From Undaria pinnatifida (taxonomy: Eukaryota > Sar > Phaeophyceae > Laminariales > Alariaceae), in the NCBI GenBank assembly GCA_012845835.1, contig JABAKD010000001.1, positions 14,943,382 to 15,007,381 of the forward strand: a DNA stretch of 64,000 nt. Reading direction: 5' to 3'. Below the pieces are notes generated by a model that was not told where the DNA came from, did no database searches, and saw nothing but the letters and a program-made list of their open reading frames with translations. Shown here piece by piece: positions 22,491 to 34,078 of the stretch (its first letter is position 1; each line of letters opens with the position of its first letter). Made by a program: the position numbers and the translations under genes.

Positions 22491-23234
22491 ACATATAGTC
22501 TAATATTCGAACGACTTTTTGGTAGTATAATTTGTTTGCGTCCTTGCTCACGGAGCTTCATCAGCCAGAAACAGTTTGTTGAAACCTGCTACACCTATAC
22601 CGCAAGAACACTTTCACAGTAGTAGTCATGCTACTTACCGACATAAGATGTATGTGTTTCGTAAGCGGACCCAGAGAAACTCGCGAGAGCAACAAGGCGA
22701 ACGCGCCATACTTGACGTGGGTTCTACAGTTGGTTTAGGCAAATGCGCCACTGGGGTGTGCTTGGCCCACGTTCAACGCTTATGTGCTCACATGCGATGG
22801 ATACGTTTGACGCTAACAAGGCGGACAGGTTGGACGCGGGCTGCCATATGTATACATTTTTTTTGTTCTGAACGACGAGCCATGCTAACCCCAAATCGTC
22901 GGACTCTCATTCTTGCTTCGCAAAAAAACTTTTTTCGTGCTCCTGGGCCACACGGCATTGTCGATCGAATTGCACTTCCGGTTTGCTCAAAATCTTTTTC
23001 GGGCGAGGTTTTGACCTTTTTAAGTGCGCATCTCTAAAAACGAAAAGGTGCACCTTAGACATGGGAGATGCCACCCCCCCCCGTACAGCAGTGCCTAACG
23101 AACACATACAACGTAATCTTTCGGGTCATCCGCGGGTGCCTGATATGTTGATAACTAGGGGACATAAAGAGGCAGCATACTATATGATAAAATCGGGCAC
23201 TGAATATTATTCTCAAATTCTGTTTTTCGTATCA

Positions 23235-23420
23235 TGAGCTCTACACACCTCAACCCAAAATGAGACGTTTTGAGTAAAACTAACGTGCAGCTCGGTAAAG
23301 TATGCAGAACAACTCGTGACTATGCAAAATGGTGAGGCAATTACGATTGTTTTTTGGGATGAGGAGTACCATCATTCATCAGCCAAATTGCCTAACAGTG
23401 CTGCCTCTATCGAATCAAGC
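23235..23420 (+). repeat. Family-1 relic left of large repeat copy A
   Basis: atgagctctacacacctcaa (head), then attgttttttgggatgagga and gtaccatcattcatcagcca (core). Confidence 0.45.
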
Positions 23421-24759
23421 GTCTATCCCCTGGCCATGCATAAATGAAGCCTTCCTTCATGATCTACGCTACAAGTATCGCTAATTTAATGCCTAAATAT
23501 ATTTATTGCGCAATATCTCGATACATACGCACAGCCTACAACTGCATTGACCTGGTACCCTCATATATGTTGCAGAATCAAATCGCCCATGCCCTGGCAA
23601 CGCCTACAAAAACCTTCTTTGGGGTGTACCTTACATGGCATACCCCGGCCACAGGTAGTTGCTTACTGTAGTTATCTAAAATACTCCTTACAAATGGGCA
23701 CGTAAAGGCGTAATCGGCCAAGGGTATACAGTAAATAAATAGGGTAACCACGTTTTCACCACCGGATTTGAACTAACTCGCACCATTAGTCTAAATAGGT
23801 ACCTCGCCGAGGAAAATACCTTGGTAGGTTGGTTTGCCGCAACGTGGTCAACCACTCCATTGCGGATTCATCTCGCAAAAGTCAAACAGGACCAAACTTC
23901 ACGACCTCCAAGGAACGGGGGGGGGTGCACCCGCGCGAGTGACCCGGAGCCACCGAAACCGATGGCCCAACACTAGCCCCGTTACGGTAACTTTTGTCTT
24001 TGGCGCGGTGTTACCGAATGCTCCACCACTGTAAAACATATATATATATAAGTTGTTTCAGGATAACCCTCCGAGGGTGGGTATTACGCAAGTTGTGAGC
24101 TTCGGAACGATACTCGATTTTTAGATCCGATCCCGGCCTCAACACCCGACAGAGGGGGATGGCTTGTTGTGCTGGTGGAGCTCGATTTGTTGGAAACACC
24201 GACATAGAAGGAGGGGAATGGCTTGGCACGGGCGTTCCAGAAGGAACGTTGCTTGATTTACGATAAAAGTCCGTGATAAAGATATGTGTATACGGCTTCA
24301 AGCGCCACTCGGATAAATCGTATCCTCCCCTCGTATCCGATAAAATATCAGATATTGATCGGGTCGGAAAGAGTGCCTACAAATGGCGATTCTGATGTAA
24401 GAATCTGTATGAGAGGCGTTAATACGAAAATAACGGTGATGATACTTCGGAATGAGCACGCATTTCGTTTTCTTCTGACCCCCTTTGATGAACAAATCGC
24501 TTTGTACAATTCTAACGTGGAGGGGGGGGGGGGGGATTAGAGCGACATTCCCTCCCCGCTAGCAGCAAGGTGTTCTTATTGGATGTCGACCGGTCGATTT
24601 TCCGCCCCGATTACTGATATAACTTCCGATTTTTCGCAACTTCAGACGAAATGTGAAACACTAATTATAGCACTCGCCCCTCCTCGGAACGACATAATTT
24701 GGGCTATAGGGTAGGCCAAGGCTTCATGATGGGGGGGTATCAACATTTCCATGACCGAG

Positions 24760-24915
24760 GTTGAGCCACTCGCACGATTGACTCAGCATTTCACGGACAA
24801 AACTATGTTAGGCCTGAGATATTTTTAGCGCAGAATAGCTTACCATCCCATTGCAGATTCACATGGCACAGCCACAGACGAACAAATAAACTTCACTCGC
24901 TCGAGTGACCCCGAG
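24760..24915 (+). repeat. Dyad-bounded module
   Basis: gagccactcgcacgattgac on the left and cactcgctcgagtgacc on the right enclose a unit with gcgcagaatagcttaccatc and cattgcagattcacat. The same unit lies at 33370-33535 in this orientation and at about 32290-32130 in reverse. Confidence 0.65.
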
Positions 24916-26754
24916 CCAATGGAAACGTACACATCACAAACTCGACCCGCCTTCCGTAGCGTGAACGGATCGTTAGGGGTGTCCTTATGAGGTCAAATCT
25001 GGATACACAAACCATATTTTGTGGTTTCTGGGGGGGCAGGGATGAACTTTGGTAAGACACGCGCGCATACGACCATGCACCCAAAACGGTGTTGGTCAAT
25101 GCTATACCAAGCCGAAGATATAGGTACCGCTAGGGGGTAGAATTCATGCCGAGGTCTTCTTCCTCATCGTCGAACAGAAAGGTATAGAACGACGACAAGG
25201 TTCGATCGAACGAAGTGAAATTTCGAACCCGTGTCTTCGACGACGTAAGGTACGGTATTTGACGGACTGAGCTGTGATTCCTGGGGCCAAACATATTCGA
25301 TTTCACTGACAAGGGCATACCGCTTACACCGGTCTAACCTATCATCCAGTACCGGCACCATACATAGGTAAGTACTTCTCTCCTTATCCTACCAAAGTGT
25401 ACGAGACCTCTCAGCTTCCGCACGAAGCATTCGTAACGTCGGGCAGACGTCTCTGCTATGAATATCGTGTCCCGCGGGCTAAGTTAGGGTAAAACGCCAA
25501 TTTTCACGAGCCTCTCACTTTGGGCATCTCAGTGTAATGTATCACCGTAGAGCTGACCCCCCTGATATCCCGTATCCTAAATCAGATGGATAATCATCTC
25601 ACCTGTGTTAATCTGTGTCCCTCACCTTTAATTTACCACCTGGGGGTACATAACACGCGATTGGTTAAACGCGCAGGGATTCCAACGCTACAAGGTAGTT
25701 CTCTTACTGCTGGGGAGTGCCATCGATCTCAACAAAAATGGCCAACACGCGCTTCTCTCAACGCATCACGAGTGTTGTCGCGTACTGAAGAAGAACAAAC
25801 CCACTACGACGTACTGTACATCAGTCTAACCCGGTACTGGGTATGTTGGACAGTTGTCTCGCTCATGCCCTACCAAGCATACATACGTGACCTACACGAT
25901 TCCGATACTTATAAAATGCAAACCAGGTACGAGTATATATTCTATTCCGGAGCCATTACCTTCTACTTCAAAGTATACGGTGCCAATGCATGCGAAATCT
26001 ATCTGAAAAGCGTGTACCATGTGATATATAAAACGTCTACGAAGCCACTCCAGCTGTGAGGTCGAGGAATTTGTCAAACTATATTTTGCCCCGGTACCAG
26101 ATATGTTGTAGAGTTTTCTCTCCCAAGAGTGTACCCTACAGATACATGTGTATGTGACCTATACAAATGCACACCGTGCATGTCTCGTGTAGCCCAGTTT
26201 ACTCGCCTGCACCCTGCCATATCACACATCACACGTAAGCTAACGATATTGCCTCCCGGAATATCGAAACCCGGAATAATAGACACAGCTCACCACGTTA
26301 CAAATATATCAGTAAATTCCTTTCACGCGCTAAATTTCGTGATGCTACGGTTACCAATACTGTCCTATCGACACATACGGTTATACCATTTGAGCGGGAC
26401 AATGGTACGGGCTTATGGTCCTTGGGGTGGTTACTTTGCCCACCGGGGCAAACGCCCATGTTATTCCGATACACCTCGGAAGGGGAATACAAACATTTTT
26501 CCAGGTGTACATATTTGAGTGGAGTCTGTGACATTCCGGTATGGCCATGTTGGGAGTCTGCGACATCAAAATACGGCTTTTTCCTGTTTCTGCGTGTGTA
26601 GAGTGTACGCCTTAATGAGTGCAGGTTCCTCGCTGTTTGCTTCTCCATCGGCATCGTGGAGAACCGTGCCATGAACTAGTTATTACATTGCTACAAGACC
26701 ATATACTAACACCGTATGTTCCGTCGCTGTTCCAGGAGCCGGTGAACGGGTGAT

Positions 26755-27420
26755 GCTCTGTCATGCGAGAGCGAGCGTTTTTGGCTACCGATTGGTATGT
26801 TGACGATGGAACCAGGCACCGACCGTTCGGCCAGGGAAGTCGAGGCAGCATCGAGGGCATCAGCCACAGCCGTGTCAGTGGTATGGGAACTTTGGGCACC
26901 AGTCGACACAGCTGCGCGGCACGACGAAGGCATCGAGCAGCAGTACCACGCCTAGCGGGTGTATGGAGTTGAGGGACAATGAAAGCAGTGCGGGGGTGGC
27001 GGCCAGAGTTACCAGTTGCAACCCAGACCTATGCAGCCGCAGCAGCAGCGTGTAGGCGCAAGGAGAAGCAGCGGCAGCTGCGGCATAAAATAGAACCAGA
27101 CAGCAGCACCTGCAGTATGGGGTTGCCGGCAACAGCAACAGCGCGTGGGTGGAGGCCAGCCTTCTCAGCAGCACCTCCGACGTAAGCAGCAGCAGCAGCA
27201 GCTGCAGCCGCAGCGGCATGCCGGAAATACTCATTAGTTTCGTAATACCGGACGCGTATGGTACCAGCAGGAGTCTCCTCTGCCACCAGTGGTGTGTGGA
27301 AGGTGATGGCGGTGTGGTTCTAGCAGGCACCAGGCCGCGGTTATCGGAGCGCCGAAAGCGCTTGTTGGGGCATACAGTACTTGTTAAGCCCACGGACACT
27401 TGAACAAGAAACGCTTCCCT
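26755..27420 (-). pseudogene. Ala-rich frame shared by the two large repeat copies (copy A)
   Basis: On the minus strand a frame reads AEETPAGTIRVRYYETNEYF, then a poly-Ala run coded by CAG/CTG repeats, then AEKAGLHPRAVAVAGNPIL. Copy B (36490-35818) has VEYTPVGTTL, a shorter Ala run, and FAGLRLRVAVVAANPI in the matching frame. Conservation of one frame between diverged copies suggests former coding. The family is unknown. Confidence 0.4.
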
Positions 27421-28404
27421 GCCCTGCCCACTCGTAACCACGCCAACAGCATGAGCAGGACGCCGTGACATAGCCCTCCTGAAGCCTTCCATGGATCTGG
27501 GCCTACAGCCGACAAACCCACTGCAAAACCAGCGACACATAATGATGGGTCTGGTGTCGCTTTATGCTTTCGCCATCTAGCGTCACGAGGTACTCGATAG
27601 ATCAAAGTTGGCGTTGCCGGTTCATGCGGGATTCGACCACGGGCAGCAGACGGTTCTCGATTGCGGCGCCATGATCGGCTACGAAGCGGGGGGCTCTAAG
27701 TGGCCCATCCAGACAACATAAAGCACCGCAGAGTTTCGAGATGTGTTATCAATAGGCGCTGCAAATGGCTGGTGCTTCGCCCCACTCCTTGACTACGCCT
27801 CCGTCTGCTGCGTGGTCCGTATCGCCGCGGGAGCAGGGGCCGGTGGTCGTCACCAGTATCTTTCTTTGCGACCCCGCCCCGAACCTAATCGGTGCAGCAG
27901 CAGGAGTTGCAGGTGCGGATGATGCTGGCAGCGACGCGTTTGGCGTTGCGGCAGCATGGGGATCAGGGCCAGCGACATGCTTTCGTGTCCATTGTATTTG
28001 CGCTGGAGGCCTTCCGCATGCGCATGGCTGCCTAGGACCCCGGCGCACATTTTTTTCCCTTCGATGCCTTGACACGATGCTGGAGACTTGATGACGCCCG
28101 AAACGTATGGTCGGGCATGTACGGAATAGTTGCGGGATCTGAGGTTGTCTGTAATGGGTGTCGAGGCCGGTGAGTTGCACAGAGCGGGACGTTCGGCTCT
28201 TTAATGGGCGAAAGAGGTGGTGGTACGTAGCGACGATACGACATCAACGTGACATCGGCAAAGTGAACACTTTGTCGGCGTATTAACGATAGTTTTCCTT
28301 ACTACGCTGAACAATACCTCACGGGCTTGGGCTGACGTGCAGGCGTTGACCTTGTTAAATTTTGTTCCCCGTGCAGGCCCATTATCTGCACGTATACGAT
28401 TAGC
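27421..28404. other. Unassigned, GC-rich
   Basis: Overlapping frames on both strands at 27749-28180 reflect high GC content. No motif, splice pair or repeat was recognised. Confidence 0.5.
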
Positions 28405-29122
28405 TACGATTGCCTAAGGGATAGGGTTAGATTTAGGCCACCTCGATGCCGAGCACATGCTTATCTAATCCAAGCTAAATACGGACGTCTGCTTGTGCTT
28501 CACCCTTGAGAGGTGACGGGCGATGTCCGGCGAAGTGATGAGGGTGTGTCGACGAAGGCTACGATGGAGGGGTGACGTTTGGGACCTAAGGCTTCGGCGG
28601 CTGAGGAGCATTGACGACGCGAATAGCTACCTATCTGATGCAGTTTTCTTTTGTGGTGATGCCCAAGACCAGCATGGGATTGCAATTGCTTGTCGAGCTG
28701 GACTAGCAAATTACTTATGCCTTGATTTAGAGTGAGGTGTACTGAACTACTCGCGCAAGTGGTCGACGATTGCTTAAGGGATAGGGTTAGATTTAGGCCA
28801 CCTCAATGCCGAGCACATGCTTATCTAATCCGAGCTAAATGCGGACGTCTGCTTGCGCTTCACCCTTGAGAGGTGACGGGCGATGTCCGGCGAAGTGATG
28901 AGGATGTGTCGACGAAGGCTACGATGGGGGGGTCACGTTTGGGACGTAATGCTTCGGCGGCTGAGGAGCATTGACGACGCGAATGGCTACCTACCTGATG
29001 CAGTTTTCATTTGTGGTGATGCCCAAGACCAGCATGGGATTGCAATTGCTTGTCGAGCTGGACTAGCAAATTACTTGAACCTTGATTTGGAGTGAGGTAC
29101 TGAACTTTTCGCGCGAGTGGTC
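28405..29122 (+). repeat. Recent 360-bp tandem duplication
   Basis: Two units with period 360 bp start gattgcctaagggatagggt (28407) and gattgcttaagggatagggt (28767). They differ at only a small number of sites, far fewer than other repeats here. Each unit ends with a ctcgcgc(a/g)agtggtcg dyad. A short frame (MSGEVMR..RRRLRW) recurs in both simply because the DNA is duplicated. Confidence 0.9.
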
Positions 29123-30849
29123 GAAGCTAGGAATAGAAGGCGGGGGTATGCACCCGGGTCTGTCGCAACCCGTATGGGCTGAAGCAGGCTTCACGATACT
29201 GACATGAGCATGTCTTACGAAGCATTTGAAGGGTCTTGGTTTTGTGTAGAGTGTGAAGATAATCCGTGAGTGATGCGTTTGGCAAAGGAGGGTGGCGTTT
29301 CTACCGCGGTAGTACTACACGTTGACGAAATATTTGGGAATGGGCGCGACCAGGGTTTGTGAAGGTCTAACCCAGGTCGTTCCCACCACCAAACAACGGG
29401 GTTTGCGGTGGTACGCAGGTTGCCGATTTTCTCGAGACTGGGGTGCGGAGACTTAACTATATCGCAGCAAGGTTTTTCATGCGGTACCATGGCCAAGTTA
29501 CATATTCACGGCAACCGCATTTCCGTCGTGGTTGAACCGTGACTATCGTTTGAACGAGTCAAACGGTTATGAGCCTTTTCGGTCGCATAGAGCGCATTTG
29601 ATGTGGATGGTGAATGAAACTCGCCCAAATATCCTCAGCAATGTGCGAGTGGTTGTTGGATGCTATGCAGCAATCATACTTGGTTGGCATGTGCAATGTT
29701 GGTCAAATCGTGGTGATGTACATCAAGCATACGAGCATTTACAGTGTCAGGCTTCGCCGGAGTCCGAATATTCGTACTTCGATCGGCCTCTCTCTGAGTG
29801 GCGTTTCCCGATGTAATATGATCAGCACTGGGCTTTGCCTGGTACTCTGCAGCTTCGGTGTTCGTCACTGTGCGAGCATGGTTCTGGACTACATTTTCCA
29901 AACCTGGCCCGACGGGCACGGTCTTCATGCAGCGCGACTCCGGTGACACGTGCTACGACGTAGGCAGTTCTTATCGGCTAAACCATTCCTGTGCAACAGC
30001 TCTCTTACATTTGACCTATGATACGGTGAAGGCGGTACCTCCTTTCTCACCACCGGGTTTGAAAGTTTTGCGCGAGTGACTCTGGACCTCATTGACCAAA
30101 CTACTCTAAGATATTCGGGCTAGCACAGCGAGGATAACAAATTCCATCGTGGATTCATGACGGAACCCACGAACCTTACAAAGGCGTCAGAGCGCAAAAA
30201 TGACCAGTTGCGAGTGGCCCGAGCCACCACAAAAAAATCCCCAAAAGTTGCCCTTTCCGCGGTCTCCGTCGTTCGGAGACAACCAATAAACAATTACACA
30301 CATGACATATTACTAGACGTCGTTAAACGTCTGCTGCATTGGTTTATGTATACCTATCTCATGAGATCGTCCATCCGGTTTCACCTCAGCTGCAGGTTTC
30401 ATAGAATCCCTCAACAAAAAGTTCAGCTCGGCGCGGAGCTCCTCGAATGTGGATAAACGTATGGGTACACCCGGGTCTCTCAGCAGCCTAGAGGTGCCGC
30501 TTTTATTGCATAGTGTGTCTATATACCCTAGCAATGCATAATTAACGCTTTCTTGATATAATATTATATACCGTTTCGGTTATATTGTACTACCTTTTTT
30601 TTATTTTTTTTATCCTCCGGCGGATGGGGAAAAATAAAGCTTTAGCTCACCACACTTCCGCGTATTTTCATACGCGTCGTGTGTCGATTTAACTCAGTTG
30701 CTTTCGCAGCCCAACGCTAGCTGGCGCACCCTTCGAGTCCCATTGTAGGTATAGCGTAAGCTGTCCCTATCAGTGGTAACTACCCATTGACCCATGTAGT
30801 TGTGACTCAGTAGTAGCTGAGTGGGTAGTGTTGTACAACCAACAAAAAT
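29123..30849. other. Unassigned, with dyad and tRNA-like remnants
   Basis: A dyad copy is at 30070. A degenerate tRNA-like stretch at about 30695-30800 (minus strand gggtcaatgggtagttacca) may be another SINE-2 head. A 93-codon minus-strand frame at 29215-29496 has no recognised domain. Confidence 0.45.
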
Positions 30850-31085
30850 TACATGTATTTCGAGCGCGTTAACTGGTTCCCACCGACGTTTACGAACGGG
30901 GATCTCCGAGGGATCTCACCTCTCGCCACGGGACTAGTAACTAAAAATACACTATCATATTTATTATTAACAATGTCTCCCGCGCGCACGCTTGAAAAAG
31001 GCGAGCATGAAGTCAGTGGAATTCGAACCCACGACACACCCTTGGTAAGTTAGATAGGACTACCCACTGAACCACATAGTCACGT
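30850..31085 (-). repeat. SINE-2 copy a, minus strand
   Basis: The minus-strand head has tatgtggttcagtgggtagt (A-box-like) and gtgggttcgaattcc (B box). The body shares cggtgggaaccagtt and a gatccctcgg stretch with copies b and c, but the head differs from theirs. Confidence 0.65.
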
Positions 31086-31149
31086 GATTTTGTGGTCAAC
31101 TGAACAGCGCTCTATCACTAACAAAAATAAGGTTTTCGAGTAACTGGAC

Positions 31150-31335
31150 AGTGACTATTTGGTATAGTGGATGGATTGTCCGCTTCTGAGCCTGGTGTGC
31201 GCGGGTTCGAATACCGGTATTATCGGGAAAAAAGGACAGATGTTTCAAGTATTCCAAGACGTAAGTACATGGCGAGCGGTGAGCTGCCTCGGGGATCCCT
31301 GTTGTTTAAAGTCGGTGAAACCAGTTTACGAACTC
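31150..31335 (+). repeat. SINE-2 copy b, plus strand
   Basis: The head tttggtatagtggatggatt (A-box-like) and gcgggttcgaataccgg (B box) lead to a body with attccaagacgtaagtacat and cggtgaaaccagtttacgaa. This is not a functional tRNA: no matching acceptor stem is visible. Confidence 0.65.
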
Positions 31336-31339
31336 GAAA

Positions 31340-31515
31340 TCCTGTCCGCCTCTGAGCCTGGTGTACGCGGGTTCGAATCCCGGTATCATCGGTAAAAAAG
31401 GGACAGACCGTTTAAGTATTCCAAGACGTGAGTACATGGCGGGCGGTGAGCCGCCTCGGGGGTGCCTGTTGTTTAAAGTGGGTGAAATCAGTTTACGAAC
31501 GCGAAAGCACGTATG
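31340..31515 (+). repeat. SINE-2 copy c, plus strand, tandem to copy b
   Basis: It repeats copy b from tccgcctctgagcctggtgt through gcgggttcgaatcccgg to gggtgaaatcagtttacgaa with period about 160 bp. It lacks the first part of the head, as if two copies had recombined. Confidence 0.65.
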
Positions 31516-32127
31516 TTGCTGGTCATGTAGCACTACCATAAATATTTATGGTACTAGGGAATGTTGGCTGTATAAGTGTTTCTCACATACCCTCCCGATA
31601 TATAGGCAACACTCAACGTATTCTCTGGTACCGTATATATGAGTGGCAGAGTCGAATCGCCGATGTCCTGCCAACGCACACGGAACCTTCTTTGGGGTAT
31701 ACCTTATATGGCATACCCCGGCCACAGCCAGTTGCTTGGTGTAGTTTCTCTAATATACCTTATCCAATGAGTACGCAATTATCCAAGTCTATAGAGAAAA
31801 CGGGGCAACACCTTAATCACCACCGCGTTCGATCTAGCATACGATCATACTCGCACCGTTGAGTCGGCACCTCTACCAATGAAAATTCTTTGGTCGATTG
31901 GTTTGGCGCAACTCAGCTAACCGCTGCATTGCGGATATATATCGCAAAAATCAACCAGGACCAAGGGCTAAGACCTCAAAGGAACCGGGGGGGGTAACTC
32001 GCCCGAGTAACTCGAAGGCAATGAAAAAAAGGATGCTACAGTATCCTCTCTGCGGTAGCTTTCGTCAATAAGACCGGGCACAGACAGGCCAAATCACGGG
32101 GCTCAGTTTTCGAACCTCTTGTTTTTC

Positions 32128-32312
32128 GATGGCTCGGGGTCACTTGCACCAGTGACCCCCCCTCTGCCTTTGCGGTCATAGGCTTTCTTTCGTGCTTTTG
32201 GATGTTAGCGATATTAACCCACAATGGAATGGTAAGCTACACGCTACGCCCAATGTATCGCCTAGAGTGTAGTTTAGTCCGTGTGATAGAGAGTCACTCG
32301 TGCGAGTGGCTA
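32128..32312 (-). repeat. Dyad-bounded module, inverted copy
   Basis: Bounded by ggtcacttgcaccagtgacc and gagtcactcgtgcgagtggc. Its reverse complement has gggcgtagcgtgtagcttac and cattccattgtgggtt, matching the other modules. Confidence 0.6.
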
Positions 32313-32567
32313 AATCAAACTCAGTAGTGAAAATGCGGGGTTATACTACAATACCGCAGCCGAGGTCGACGGTGTTACAGAATGCTCTAACTAACGCGGT
32401 GAAATATATATTATGTATTTTATACCCCTCCCAGGGTATGTTTCAAGTAGTTGTGCGCGTCGGAGCAATAATCGATTCAGATCCGATACGGGTTTCAAAA
32501 TCCTCCAAAACCCAAAAGAGGGGGAGGATGATTGTACCCGAGCTCGATTGTGCCAAAAACACCGTCA

Positions 32568-32880
32568 TTTTTTTCTTCTCTCTCACACCTCTACGTTCCA
32601 GCTTCTGGACAAGCCGTGGTCACAGGTGTCGTCCCTTCTTCCCCCCCGGTACTTGTCTTCAATGTTTATCGCGCATAGGGTTCAGCAATCGCACTGCTCG
32701 TCGATTGTTCATCGAGTGTTGCTATCTCAAGCTCTCGCGCTTTCCGGAAGTCATTGTGTGCACAAGAAAATGTCCCAACGAATTTATACGAGCATGCAGT
32801 CGGCGGGGCTCGAACTCACGAAACTGATCTATACCAGGCTCGATGATAACCTGATACGCCACCGGGGCGACCGGCGTATC
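32568..32880 (-). repeat. SINE-1 copy, minus strand, inside large repeat copy B
   Basis: On the minus strand the head reads gccggtcgccccggtggcgt, then the A-box-like ggtggcgtatcaggtt, and the B-box gagttcgagcccc. The body and tail match the copy at 2.9-3.1 kb. It is a tRNA-derived SINE presumably mobilised by a LINE. Confidence 0.75.
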
Positions 32881-33369
32881 GTCATATAAGACGCTGAAGG
32901 GTTTGGTACGGGCATACTACAAGCCATCTTTTTGCGATTTGAGATAAATACATTGTTAAGATATGTTTTTACATGGCTTAACCCCCCCCTCGCGTATATA
33001 GGATTCCCAAAACTGGCGATTCTTATACGATAATAATCTATATGAGAGGCGTAATTACGGAAATATCGGTCATGATACCGCCGAATGTGTACGCGTTTCG
33101 TGCTCTTCTGACTCTTCTTGACGAATGAATCACTTTGTACAATCCATACGGGGGGGGGGTTAGAACAACATCTCCGCGCTAGAAGCAAGGTGTTTTGATC
33201 GGATATCGAAAAAAGGTCGATTTACGCCATAATTACCGATTAAATATCCGATTTTTAGCAACTTCAGACAAAATGTGAAACACTGCTTGTAACACTCACC
33301 GCCGAGGGATAAGGGTCACAGGGTAAAGCAAGGCTACATGATGGGGGGTGCGTACTCACATTCACAACG

Positions 33370-33535
33370 CCAAATTATGAGCCACTCACACGAGTGACTC
33401 CGCACCCCCTCCACGAGAGATGAACATGTTAGACCAGCGATTTGTTTGGCGCAGCGTAGCTTAGCATGCCATTGTAGATTCATATGGGACGACCACAACG
33501 GGACAGGGGGTCACTCGCTCGAGTGACCCCCCGCC
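33370..33535 (+). repeat. Dyad-bounded module, second copy
   Basis: gccactcacacgagtgactc, ggcgcagcgtagcttagcat, gccattgtagattcatat and the perfect dyad on the right. This is the homologous place in large repeat copy B. Confidence 0.65.
33506..33531. repeat. Best copy of a recurring dyad (GTCACTCG-NN-CGAGTGAC)
   Basis: Twelve-base arms (gggggtcactcg / cgagtgaccccc) are separated by two bases and perfectly inverted. Weaker versions occur near 2750, 3155, 12120, 12258, 16555, 23937, 24773, 24902, 28753, 29112, 30070, 32000, 32140, 32301, 33382, 34355 and 37262. Several pairs lie 130-160 bp apart around a shared module. Confidence 0.75.
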
Positions 33536-34057
33536 ACTGAAAACGTACGTTCCAAACTTGACCCGTCTACCGTAGCATGGGTGTGTCGTTCGGGGTGTCC
33601 TTGGGTGTCCTTATGGGGTCACATCTGCCTACACAAACTCCTCTCTGGTTCCTGGAGAAGCAGAGCTGGGACACTTTTTTGTGACACACGGCCCCGCATA
33701 GAATGGCGTGGGTTAACGCTATGCTACGCCTGAGACATAGGTGCCGCAAAGGGATATAATCCACGCCGAGGTTTACTTCTCCATACCCGGATGGAAGTAT
33801 TGAACACGGATCTAGCGTTCGATCGAACTGAACTTGGAACCCGCATAATTGTCGACCTATGGTGACATATTATTCGGACTGAGCTGTGATACCTGGGGCA
33901 GAAACGGCCGCATTTCCTAGACAAGGGCGTACAACTTTACCAGCAACCTATTATGCAGTACCCTGCTGGCCCCATTGATGGGGCAATTATTCGTCCCCTT
34001 ATCCTACCGAAGAGTACGAGACCTGTTAGCTTCCGCACCGATTATATCTCACGTCGC

Positions 34058-34078
34058 ATATATATATATATATATATC
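34058..34078. repeat. (TA)n microsatellite
   Basis: About 10 TA dinucleotides inside large repeat copy B; not seen at the matching place in copy A. Confidence 0.95.

Larger units (their letters stand above)
19441..23230. other. Repeat relics and unassigned sequence
   Basis: Besides family-1 relics (20440, 21050) and the fold-back element, there is a 158-codon minus-strand frame at 21223-21699 and a 153-codon plus-strand frame at 22576-23037. Neither has a known motif, splice context or low-complexity bias, and both could be chance. No gene is claimed. Confidence 0.5.
23510..27420 (+). repeat. Large dispersed repeat, copy A
   Basis: This copy aligns in order with copy B at 31590-36500. Anchor pairs include ggcataccccggccaca, ggactgagctgtgattcctg with cggactgagctgtgatacct, and gacctatacaaatgcacacc with gacctatacaaagccacacc. 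Long open frames here are not shared with copy B except in the last 650 bp. Inner units around ggtaccagatatgttg repeat within the block. Confidence 0.75.

Noticed and set aside
26875-27540. 221-codon minus-strand frame rich in Leu and Ala
   Set aside because: Driven by CAG/CTG repeats; the frame conserved with copy B is a different one.
28405-29122. CRISPR or satellite array
   Set aside because: Only two 360-bp units without short spaced repeats; a simple tandem duplication explains it, and the DNA is eukaryotic.
31150-31225. Functional tRNA gene
   Set aside because: A and B boxes are present but there is no pairing acceptor stem, and the unit continues into a SINE body present in three copies.
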